This document shows, piece after piece, positions 6,760 to 13,086 of a stretch of 13,086 nucleotides of DNA. A model generated the notes under the pieces. It did no database searches and had not been told where the DNA came from. It saw only the letters and a list, made by a program, of their open reading frames with translations. Each line of letters begins with the position of its first letter. Position 1 is the first letter of the stretch. The position numbers and the translations under genes are program-made. Source of the stretch: Candidatus Gastranaerophilales bacterium (GTDB lineage: Bacteria; Cyanobacteriota; Vampirovibrionia; Gastranaerophilales; Gastranaerophilaceae); the NCBI GenBank assembly GCA_947624665.1, contig CANQLK010000038.1, forward strand, positions 1 through 13,086. Direction: 5' to 3'.

Positions 6760-7119
6760 ATGCACGAATTAAAAGTGGAAAGCTCATTTTCGGCAGCTCA
6801 TCATCTGCTGAATTATAACGGAGAATGCGAAAATCAGCACGGTCATAATTGGAAGGTCGAAATTTATATAAGAGGTTCCGAGCTTGACAAGTCTAACCTT
6901 TTGGTTGATTTTAAAATATTAAAAAAAGAACTGAACGAAGTTCTTAAAACACTCGACCATAAGGATATTAATACTTTAGATGATTTTAAGGATATTAGTC
7001 CAAGCAGTGAAATGATTTCCAAATATATATATGTAAAATTAAAAGATAAAATTCCGCAAATACATAAAGTTTCGGTATGGGAAACAGAACATGCTTGTGC
7101 AAGTTATTTTGAGGAGTAA
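6760..7119 (+). CDS. queD: 6-carboxy-5,6,7,8-tetrahydropterin synthase
   Basis: 119 residues, the normal QueD size. It converts 7,8-dihydroneopterin triphosphate to 6-carboxytetrahydropterin, the second step towards preQ0 and queuosine in tRNA. The motifs are in order: 'FSAAHHL' (10-16) with a zinc His, catalytic Cys23, 'HGHNW' (27-31) with two zinc His, 'LDHKDIN' (65-71) with the catalytic Asp-His pair, and a C-terminal Glu108 in 'VWETE' that binds the pterin. The close relative 6-pyruvoyl-tetrahydropterin synthase shares most of these; the short length and Cys-x3-His-Gly-His pattern favour QueD. It starts six bases after malQ, and the malQ TAG stop forms part of its TAGG ribosome binding site. 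No other queuosine gene is in the window. Confidence 0.92.
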   Translation: MHELKVESSFSAAHHLLNYNGECENQHGHNWKVEIYIRGSELDKSNLLVDFKILKKELNEVLKTLDHKDINTLDDFKDISPSSEMISKYIYVKLKDKIPQIHKVSVWETEHACASYFEE

Positions 7120-7122
7120 TAA

Positions 7123-7965
7123 ATGAACTTGTTTCAAGCACTAATGATGGGTATAGTTCAAGGATTAAGTGAATTTCTTCCGATTTCGAGTTCGGCTCAT
7201 CTTGTTATTACTTCAAATTTATATAAAGTATTGAAGAATGTTCCTGTTCAAAGTGAGACTTCTCAGGAAATTTTTCTTGATATTATGCTTCATTTGGGAA
7301 CTTTAATTGCGGTATTGGTATTCTATAGAAAAGATATAGCCGAAATAATAAAAAGTCTTGTAAATGCCGTAAAGAGAAAAGATTTTACGGAATATAATGC
7401 GAAAATGGGGATATATATTATTATTGGTACTGTAATAACTGTTGTTGTAGCATTTCCTATGGAAAAAGTTGCGGAAAAATTGGTATATTCACCCGTAATA
7501 GTAGGAGGAATGTTGGTTTTTACAGGTTTCTACCTTTGTATAAGTGAAGCTTATTCCAAAAAAATATCGGAAAAATCAAACAAGATTGATTTAAAAACAT
7601 CAATATTTGTAGCGATTTCTCAAGGATTAGCAGCACTACCCGGGTTTTCACGTTCGGGGTTAACAATATCTACGGCTTTATTATGCAAAAAAGACAGAAT
7701 TTCTGCTGCAAAATATTCTTTTCTTTTAAGTATTCCGATAATATTGGGTGCATCTATGGTTTATCCGTTTTTAAAAATTGATATAAGTGAATTTCAAGGA
7801 TATAATTGGGGTGCGATTATTATATCTTCTATTGTTTCAGGAATTGTCGGATATTTATGCATTAAATATTTTATAAAATTTGTCGGGAAATATTCACTTT
7901 CATTTTTCGGTTATTATTGTATAATTATTGGAGTATTAACCGCAGTATTTTTTACTTTGTATTAA
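7123..7965 (+). CDS. uppP: Undecaprenyl-diphosphatase (BacA/UppP)
   Basis: 280 residues, usual for BacA. This integral membrane enzyme removes a phosphate from undecaprenyl pyrophosphate, recycling the lipid carrier used for peptidoglycan and other surface polymers; extra copies give bacitracin resistance. The first signature is 'QGLSEFLPISSSAHLV' (13-28) with catalytic Glu17 and His26. The second is 'LPGFSRSGLTIS' (172-183) with the essential Arg177. Several hydrophobic helices follow the usual pattern, with the last at about 255-279. The GAGGAG ribosome binding site at 7111-7116 lies in the last codons of queD, and only three bases separate the two genes, so they are co-transcribed. It acts on the same carrier lipid that the LCP protein further on uses as polymer donor. 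Confidence 0.96.
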   Translation: MNLFQALMMGIVQGLSEFLPISSSAHLVITSNLYKVLKNVPVQSETSQEIFLDIMLHLGTLIAVLVFYRKDIAEIIKSLVNAVKRKDFTEYNAKMGIYIIIGTVITVVVAFPMEKVAEKLVYSPVIVGGMLVFTGFYLCISEAYSKKISEKSNKIDLKTSIFVAISQGLAALPGFSRSGLTISTALLCKKDRISAAKYSFLLSIPIILGASMVYPFLKIDISEFQGYNWGAIIISSIVSGIVGYLCIKYFIKFVGKYSLSFFGYYCIIIGVLTAVFFTLY

Positions 7966-7980
7966 TTTACGAGGTCTAAA

Positions 7981-8781
7981 ATGGATTTGACAATCAGCTT
8001 TATAAAAGAAAAAATAAAAGATTTTAAACCTGAAATCGGGATAATATTGGGTTCAGGATTGGGCGGTTTTGCCGATGAATTTAATTCCATAGCGGTACCT
8101 TATAATGAAATTCCGGGGTTTGAAAGGTCAAATGTTCAAGGACATAAAGGACAGCTTGTATTTGCGGAAATAAACGGTAAAAAAGTTGTAATGATGCAGG
8201 GCAGATATCATTTTTATGAAGGCTATTCAATGCAGACGGTTACATATCCCGTTAAAATCATGAAAAAACTGGGTGTTGAGAAATTAATAATAACAAATGC
8301 CGCAGGTGCCGTTAATAAAAGTTTTAATCCGGGTGAATTAATGTTTATTACCGATCATATCAATTTTATGGGAACAAACCCTTTAATCGGAAAAAATGAT
8401 GAAGATTTAGGCACAAGATTTCCCGATATGAGCGAAATATATTCGAAAGAATTTATAACAAAATCAGAAAATATAGCAAAAAGGTTGAATATTAAATATC
8501 AAAAAGGTGTATATGCGGCAACAACGGGGCCGAGTTACGAAACACCTGCTGAAATAAAAATGTATTCGATATTAGGAGCGGATGCAGTCGGTATGTCAAC
8601 TGCTCCTGAAGCTATTGTTGCTAATTACTGCGGATTAAAAGTTCTTGGAATAAGCTGTTTAACTAATTATGCGGCAGGTGTTTCATCTAATCTTTTAAAT
8701 CATCAAGAGGTTATTGATACCGCAAATAAAGTAAAAGACAATTTTAAATGTATTTTATTGGAAGTATTAAAAAATATATAA
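7981..8781 (+). CDS. punA: Purine nucleoside phosphorylase, trimeric PunA type
   Basis: 266 residues. It cleaves inosine and guanosine (and deoxy forms) with phosphate to the base and ribose 1-phosphate, in cytoplasmic purine salvage. The family marks are clear: phosphate-binding 'GSGLGGF' (24-30, Ser25), His55, 'QGRYHFYEGY' (73-82), 'TNAAGAVN' (105-112), 'TGPSYETPAE' (182-191) with the base-contacting Glu187, Met205-Ser206, and 'CLTNYAAG' (226-233) with Asn229, which goes with 6-oxopurine preference. These separate it from hexameric DeoD. Methylthioadenosine phosphorylase is a relative, but the Glu and Asn pattern argues against it. GAGG lies six bases before the ATG. It follows uppP after 15 bases and precedes the radical SAM gene by 12. 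Confidence 0.94.
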   Translation: MDLTISFIKEKIKDFKPEIGIILGSGLGGFADEFNSIAVPYNEIPGFERSNVQGHKGQLVFAEINGKKVVMMQGRYHFYEGYSMQTVTYPVKIMKKLGVEKLIITNAAGAVNKSFNPGELMFITDHINFMGTNPLIGKNDEDLGTRFPDMSEIYSKEFITKSENIAKRLNIKYQKGVYAATTGPSYETPAEIKMYSILGADAVGMSTAPEAIVANYCGLKVLGISCLTNYAAGVSSNLLNHQEVIDTANKVKDNFKCILLEVLKNI

Positions 8782-8793
8782 AAGGGGTAAGTC

Positions 8794-9780
8794 ATGGCTC
8801 AAAAGTATTGTAAATATTTGGCAAACGGAATGAATTTTCACGTATCCGGAATTGCTTTTTGTAATAAATTATGGTGGAATTTAACGCCTAATGCTACTTA
8901 TGGTAAAAATACACTGGAAGAATTTCTCAAAACAAGGGAAGAAACTCTTATAAATCTTTTTAAAGGCAATATTCCGGAGGATTGTTCTCACTGTATGTAT
9001 TTACACGATGCGGAAGAAAGCGAAATTTCGGATAAAATTAATTTTATAGAAATAAATCATTGGAATGAATGTAACTGTGCTTGTTTCTATTGTTCGGCAA
9101 GAGAATCTACAAAACTAAAAATTACAACAAAAAGAAATCAAAAAGGTGTAGCAGATGTTTTTTCAATGCTAAAAAAACTTGAAAAATTAAATCTGCTTGA
9201 TAAAGATCTTAAAATAGCTCTTGGCGGAGGAGAACCGACTCTTCTAAAAGATTTTGTAAATTTATTAAAATTTACCATTAAACATAAATTCAGTATAGAT
9301 ATTTTAACTAACGGAATTTTTTATGAAAAATATATTCCAAAAACTCTTTTGGCTTCCGATAATTCCTATATGACCATATCACTGGACTGCGGTTGCAGAG
9401 AAACATACAAAAAAATAAAAGGCGTGGATGAATTTGATAACGTTGTTAAAAATTTGGCTAAATATGTGAAAGAATCAAAAGAAGCTTCAAAACGTATTAT
9501 GGTAAAATATATTATCTTGGAAGGGGTAAATGATAACAAAGAAGAAATAGATAAATGGATAGATTTATGTATAAAAATCGGAATAACAAGTTTCTTCCCC
9601 GCAATAGAATTCTGCCATTCGGTAAAAGAACCCGAAAAGCACGTTATCAGCGATAATGTGGCAGAACTTTATCAATATATCAAAGAAAGAATTCGCAGTA
9701 TTAATTCCGATTATACATTGCCTACATACGATTTTGTTGAAGAATTTATAAAAAATCGTTCATACAGTCTTACAAAATAA
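8794..9780 (+). CDS. Radical SAM protein with N-terminal twitch/SPASM-like module
   Basis: A 328-residue radical SAM enzyme of unknown substrate. The 4Fe-4S cluster motif Cys93-x3-Cys97-x2-Cys100 is intact, with an extra Cys95 inside it. 'LGGGEPTLL' (143-151) is the SAM-binding GGE block, followed by strands typical of the partial TIM barrel ('DILTNG' 169-174, 'TISLDCG' near 195). The N-terminal 80 residues hold four Cys (6, 23, 64, 67) in a layout like the SPASM/twitch auxiliary-cluster module ('LEEFLKTREETLINLFKGNI', then Cys-Ser-His-Cys), but placed before the barrel instead of after it. This matches the 'N-terminal twitch' radical SAM group, often tied to surface polysaccharide or peptide modification. 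It is not QueE: length and N-terminus differ. AAGGGG lies six bases before the ATG. No peptide precursor gene is seen next to it. Confidence 0.85.
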   Translation: MAQKYCKYLANGMNFHVSGIAFCNKLWWNLTPNATYGKNTLEEFLKTREETLINLFKGNIPEDCSHCMYLHDAEESEISDKINFIEINHWNECNCACFYCSARESTKLKITTKRNQKGVADVFSMLKKLEKLNLLDKDLKIALGGGEPTLLKDFVNLLKFTIKHKFSIDILTNGIFYEKYIPKTLLASDNSYMTISLDCGCRETYKKIKGVDEFDNVVKNLAKYVKESKEASKRIMVKYIILEGVNDNKEEIDKWIDLCIKIGITSFFPAIEFCHSVKEPEKHVISDNVAELYQYIKERIRSINSDYTLPTYDFVEEFIKNRSYSLTK

Positions 9781-9782
9781 CT

Positions 9783-11009
9783 TTATTTTAATAGGTTATT
9801 AACGATACCTTTAAGAGCAATTTTAACATGCGCATAGTTCAGACCGCCTTGCATATAAACGGCAAAAGGCGGTCTGACAGGGCCATCTGCCGAAAGTTCG
9901 ATAGTAGAACCTTCAATAAAAGAACCGCCTGCCATAATTAATTTATCATCATACCCCGGTACTTCATCTGGTATTGGTGTAAGGTAAGATTCAACAGGTG
10001 AATAGCTTTGGAGCGTCTTACAAAATTCCAATAAGGGTTCAGGCGCACCAAATTTAATTGTTTGTATAAGGTCGGTACGGATTTCATCAGGTTTAGGTGT
10101 CGAAATAAAACCGATATCTTCAAAAACCTGAGAAGCCAGAATAGAGCCTTTTATTGCTTCCGATACAACGGAAGGTGCCATAAATAAGCCTTGATAAATA
10201 AGTCTTAACTGATTTAACATAGCACCGCCTTCAGTGCCTATTCCGGGGGCTGTTAATCTGAATGCGGTTTGGTCAACATATTCTTCTTTGCCTGCGACGT
10301 ATCCGCCTGCTTCAACTATGCCACCGCCAATATTTTTTATTAACGAGCCTGCTACTAAATCTGCCCCGACTTCTGTCGGTTCAAGCTTTTCAACAAATTC
10401 TCCGTAGCAATTATCCACAAAACAAATACAATTAGGATTTTTTGTTTTAACTATATCAATAATTTTACCGATAGTTTCTATATTTAAAGATTTTCTTAGA
10501 GAATAGCCTCGAGAGCGCTGAATAAGCACCATATTAACCGATTTATCAATTTTATTTTTTATTCCTTCAAAATCAACATCCGTTTCGTTAATCAAAGGTA
10601 CTTCATCATATAAAACCCCATGCCCGATTAAAGAAGCTCTTTTATTACCTCTTGTACCGATAACTTCTTCCATAGTATCATAAGGAGAACCTGCAACTGA
10701 AATAAGCTTTTCTCCGTGTCTTAGATTTCCGAACAGACAGCACGCTAAAGTATGAGTTCCTGAAACAAAATGGATTCTTGCAATAGCTTTTTCGGTTTTA
10801 AATACGTCAGCAAAAACTTTATCAAGAGCTTCACGCCCCATATCATCATGCCCGTATCCCGATACGGTTGCAAAATGTTCAAGTCCGATTTGATTCTTAA
10901 TAAATGCTTTTAAAACTTTTTCCTGATTATATTCTTTGATTTCATCAACGAGTTTAAAATATTTTTGTACTTTAAGTTCGGCATTTTCTACTAAATTGCT
11001 CTTTTCCAT
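9783..11009 (-). CDS. PLP-dependent methionine gamma-lyase-like (aluminium resistance) protein
   Basis: 408 residues, full length for the Met_gamma_lyase (PF06838-type) family, once named 'aluminium resistance protein'. It has a fold-type I aminotransferase architecture. 'FVSGTHTLACCLFG' (81-94) is the cofactor-phosphate region, Asp199-Asn200 in 'CFVDNCYGEF' would hold the pyridine nitrogen, and Lys225 in 'GSLIKNIGGG' is the likely Schiff-base lysine. 'RLTAPGIGTEGG' lies near 252-263. The family probably cleaves sulfur amino acids such as methionine or cystathionine, but the substrate is unproven. The start has AAGG only two bases from the ATG, a poor ribosome site; I still keep it since the alignment-like N-terminus begins there. 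It lies alone on the minus strand, and its stop codon is two bases from the convergent radical SAM stop. Confidence 0.9.
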   Translation of the reverse strand: MEKSNLVENAELKVQKYFKLVDEIKEYNQEKVLKAFIKNQIGLEHFATVSGYGHDDMGREALDKVFADVFKTEKAIARIHFVSGTHTLACCLFGNLRHGEKLISVAGSPYDTMEEVIGTRGNKRASLIGHGVLYDEVPLINETDVDFEGIKNKIDKSVNMVLIQRSRGYSLRKSLNIETIGKIIDIVKTKNPNCICFVDNCYGEFVEKLEPTEVGADLVAGSLIKNIGGGIVEAGGYVAGKEEYVDQTAFRLTAPGIGTEGGAMLNQLRLIYQGLFMAPSVVSEAIKGSILASQVFEDIGFISTPKPDEIRTDLIQTIKFGAPEPLLEFCKTLQSYSPVESYLTPIPDEVPGYDDKLIMAGGSFIEGSTIELSADGPVRPPFAVYMQGGLNYAHVKIALKGIVNNLLK

Positions 11010-11067
11010 AACCTTATGAAATCATAAAAAATTATTATATTCAACCAAATTGTGTATATTTTTATAC

Positions 11068-11083
11068 TATACTTTTGAGTATA
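11068..11083. promoter_or_regulatory. Inverted repeat in the divergent control region
   Basis: TATACT (11068-11073) and AGTATA (11078-11083) are perfect inverted arms around TTTG, and two further bases on each side pair after one mismatch. It lies in the 128-base gap between the minus-strand PLP gene and the LCP gene. TATACT occurs both here and at 11080-11085 and could be a -10 box for the plus strand, but no good -35 box is placed for it. It could be an operator; at this base composition chance is a serious alternative. Confidence 0.3.
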
Positions 11084-11137
11084 CTAAATTTAGACGGTTT
11101 GGAGTAAAATAAAAATAGCACTGTTAGGTAAATAAAG

Positions 11138-12463
11138 ATGTCAGAGTTAAAAGATAAAGAAGAACAATACAGCACTTTTTTGCAATATAAAGAAAAAGAA
11201 GAGAAACCGGAAAATAAATTAATAATAACGCTAAGGCTAATATTTATAGCATTTTTTATGGTTGCAATAACCGCTTGTGCAATGTATATAATATCGAATT
11301 ACGATAATGCGGAAGCCATAATACGGGAGATAATTGAAAAAAAGAATCCGACAGCAGCAAAGCCTGATTTAACCCCGTCAAAATTTAATTTTAAAATGTT
11401 AAACAGATATCAAAATATATTGTTATTGGGAGTCGATTCCAACGGCCCTAATACATTGCCGTTTTCAGGGGTTCGCTCTGATACCATGATGATATTAAAT
11501 ATAGATACAAGAGGGAAAAGTGTTAATGCCATTTCTATTCCAAGAGACAGCAAAGTATATATAGCGGAAGATCACGGAGTTCAAAAAATTAATGCTGCTT
11601 ATGCTTTTGGCGGTATAGATTTAACAAAGAAAACCATTGAAGAAACTTTAGGTATAAAAATACATAATTATATAATCGTAAATGCAGAAGGTGTACGTCA
11701 ATTAATAGATGCCATAGGCGGAGTTCCTATTTATATTGACCAAAGAATGAAATATGATGATTACAGTGCCAAATTACATATAAATTTTGATAAAGGCGAA
11801 TATGTATTAAATGGTGCCGAAGCCGAAGAATATCTGAGATTCAGAAAAGATTTTATGGGGGATATAGGCAGAGTTCATCGTCAGCAGAAATTCATTAAAG
11901 CTTTAATGGAAAAAGTTAAATCGCCTGATACGATGAAAAAAATTCCCGAAGTATTAAAAATAGCAAGTTTATACACAAGAACGGACTTAAATCTGTATCA
12001 AATGTCACAATATGCGGCATTAGCCAGAGATATAGATTTAAATAAGGTTGAATTTGTTACACTCCCCGGTAGCCCTAACAAAAAAGGCATAATAAGTTAT
12101 TGGATTTTAAATCCCGATAAGACTCAACAGGTTATAAACAGACTTATTTACAGGCAAAAAACTCAACTTTCAGTTAATCAAATTTCCGTGGGAATTATGT
12201 ATCCCCGTTCTAAAGAAATGGATGCTTTGAATATAAGAGAACAATTGAAAACTCTGGGTTATGATGTCGATTGTTCAGGACGTTCTTCTAATATTACCGA
12301 ATCCCAAATTATCGGATATAATACTCAATTAACTTCCGATGATATTAAATATATGCAAAAAAATATTCAAGATATTTCTCACTTTAAATTTGTTCACAGT
12401 CCCGTAAGAAATTACTGCAATACAAGTGATGTTGTTATAACATTAAAGAAAGATGAAGACTAA
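11138..12463 (+). CDS. LytR-CpsA-Psr (LCP) family protein with LytR_C domain
   Basis: 441 residues. Residues 1-27 are cytoplasmic and charged, 28-52 form one transmembrane helix, and the rest is extracytoplasmic. The LCP domain spans about 112-260: 'RSDTMMIL' (113-120) with Arg113 and Asp115, 'ISIPRDSKVYI' (132-142) with Arg136-Asp137, 'YLRFRKD' (232-238), and 'GDIGRVHRQQKFI' (241-253). These arginines and aspartates bind the pyrophosphate of the lipid-linked polymer and Mg2+. LCP enzymes move polymers from undecaprenyl pyrophosphate to peptidoglycan or to other acceptors. Residues about 345-436 form a LytR_C domain ('ISVGIMYPRSKEMDALNIREQ', ending 'DVVITLK'), often found in actinobacteria, Firmicutes and cyanobacteria. 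TTAGG lies nine bases before the ATG. hisG follows after 14 bases and is probably co-transcribed. Confidence 0.93.
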   Translation: MSELKDKEEQYSTFLQYKEKEEKPENKLIITLRLIFIAFFMVAITACAMYIISNYDNAEAIIREIIEKKNPTAAKPDLTPSKFNFKMLNRYQNILLLGVDSNGPNTLPFSGVRSDTMMILNIDTRGKSVNAISIPRDSKVYIAEDHGVQKINAAYAFGGIDLTKKTIEETLGIKIHNYIIVNAEGVRQLIDAIGGVPIYIDQRMKYDDYSAKLHINFDKGEYVLNGAEAEEYLRFRKDFMGDIGRVHRQQKFIKALMEKVKSPDTMKKIPEVLKIASLYTRTDLNLYQMSQYAALARDIDLNKVEFVTLPGSPNKKGIISYWILNPDKTQQVINRLIYRQKTQLSVNQISVGIMYPRSKEMDALNIREQLKTLGYDVDCSGRSSNITESQIIGYNTQLTSDDIKYMQKNIQDISHFKFVHSPVRNYCNTSDVVITLKKDED

Positions 12464-12477
12464 TTAAAGGAAAAATT

Positions 12478-13086
12478 ATGGATATATTAAGGATTGCTAT
12501 TCCAAATAAAGGCAGATTGTCCGAAAAAATATATGATTTGTTAAATTGTGCGGGCATGGTGTTTCCTGCTAAGGATGAAAGAACATTAGAAGTTACTACA
12601 AAAGACGGCAAATATTCCATTATATTTGTAAGAACCCAGGATATTCCTATGTTTGTTGAAAATAATATAGCGGATATAGGGTTTACCGGGTTTGATATTT
12701 TAACGGAATTAAAGTCTGATGTTGAAAAAGTAATGGATTTAGACTTTGGTTATTGTGAAATGGTTGTCGCCGTTAAAGAAGAGGACAAATATCAGACTTC
12801 ATCGGAGCTTCCGAATGATTTAAAAATAGCTACATCTTTTCCTAATATAGCAAGAGAATATTTTGAAAAATTAGGTAAAAAACCTAAAATAATAGAGGTA
12901 TCAGGTGCAACGGAAATTACTCCCCGCTTAGGTCTATCCGATGTTGTTGTTGATATAACTTCATCAGGTTCTACATTGAAATCAAACAAGTTAAGGATTA
13001 TAGACAGAATATTAAAATCCTCGGCAATAGTAATAGCAAATAAAAACCTGAGTGAAGAAAAAAAAGACAGAACAAAAGTTGACTTA
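12478..13086 (+). CDS. hisG: ATP phosphoribosyltransferase, 3' end cut by window edge
   Basis: An open frame of 203 codons with no stop before the edge. HisG joins ATP and PRPP, the first committed step of histidine synthesis. 'RIAIPNKGRLSE' (5-16) is the standard start of the family, followed by 'ADIGFTGFDIL' (65-75), and the PRPP-binding signature runs from 'GATEITPRLGLSDVVVDIT' to 'SSGSTLKSN' (about 144-171). Short HisG enzymes (about 200-215 residues, acting with HisZ) and long ones (about 290, with a regulatory ACT-like domain) cannot be told apart here because the end is missing. AAAGGA lies six bases before the ATG. Its position behind an LCP gene and not in a his operon is unusual compared with model bacteria, but histidine genes are often scattered in cyanobacteria. 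Confidence 0.94.
   Translation, partial: MDILRIAIPNKGRLSEKIYDLLNCAGMVFPAKDERTLEVTTKDGKYSIIFVRTQDIPMFVENNIADIGFTGFDILTELKSDVEKVMDLDFGYCEMVVAVKEEDKYQTSSELPNDLKIATSFPNIAREYFEKLGKKPKIIEVSGATEITPRLGLSDVVVDITSSGSTLKSNKLRIIDRILKSSAIVIANKNLSEEKKDRTKVDL

Noticed and set aside
8794..9780. Radical SAM gene as QueE, partner of queD
   Set aside because: QueE is shorter, about 200-250 residues, with its cluster motif near the N-terminus; here the motif begins at residue 93 after a Cys-containing module.
9774..9789. AAAATAA / TTATTTT hairpin as intrinsic terminator
   Set aside because: The stem is only A/T with a 2-base loop and would be too unstable to stop polymerase.
12435..12989. Two minus-strand open frames over the LCP-hisG region
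   Set aside because: Both are antisense to hisG, which has a clear start, ribosome site and family motifs.

Overview
The window is AT-rich DNA (roughly 30% G+C by eye) from a bacterium with standard code, Shine-Dalgarno sites and closely packed genes. The gene set is an oxygen-tolerance-neutral, gut-type mixture: a LytR-CpsA-Psr protein with a LytR_C tail, a 'methionine gamma-lyase / aluminium-resistance' family enzyme known mainly from Firmicutes and Cyanobacteria, an RseP-type protease, a divergent GH77 glucanotransferase and a twitch-type radical SAM protein. This fits a non-photosynthetic cyanobacterial relative (Gastranaerophilales/Melainabacteria) well, but that is an inference from flavour only; an AT-rich Firmicute is the main alternative.

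Region 1 (1-2660) looks accessory. It holds the C-terminal end of an HNH endonuclease, an overlapping pair of unrecognised genes (a soluble 236-residue protein and a 166-residue single-pass membrane protein with coiled-coil flanks), and a complete MqsR/MqsA toxin-antitoxin operon. The toxin gene has a good sigma70-like promoter that contains a perfect 15-base palindrome, and its predicted start of transcription falls on or next to the start codon. The antitoxin carries a C-terminal extension of about 88 residues. A 12-bp hairpin with T-rich flanks (2651-2679) contains or touches the stop codons of both mqsA and the convergent comF, and closes the region.

Region 2 (2678-9780) is ordinary chromosome. 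comF (minus strand) is divergent from a co-directional run of six genes: rseP, malQ, queD, uppP, a purine nucleoside phosphorylase (punA) and a radical SAM protein. From malQ onward the spacings are only 3-15 bases, so malQ-queD-uppP-punA-rSAM probably forms one transcript. The genes do not share one pathway; they mix envelope work (RseP, UppP), glycogen/maltodextrin turnover, tRNA queuosine synthesis and purine salvage.

Region 3 (9783-13086) has a PLP enzyme on the minus strand whose stop codon lies two bases from that of the radical SAM gene. It is divergent across a 128-base gap from an LCP envelope-polymer ligase gene followed by hisG, which runs off the right edge. No RNA genes, CRISPR arrays, insertion sequences or intergenic gaps above 300 bases were seen. 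The best candidates for undescribed biology are the overlapping orphan pair at 275-1475 beside nuclease and toxin genes, the extended MqsA with its operator, and the LysM-like insertion inside the protease PDZ region.
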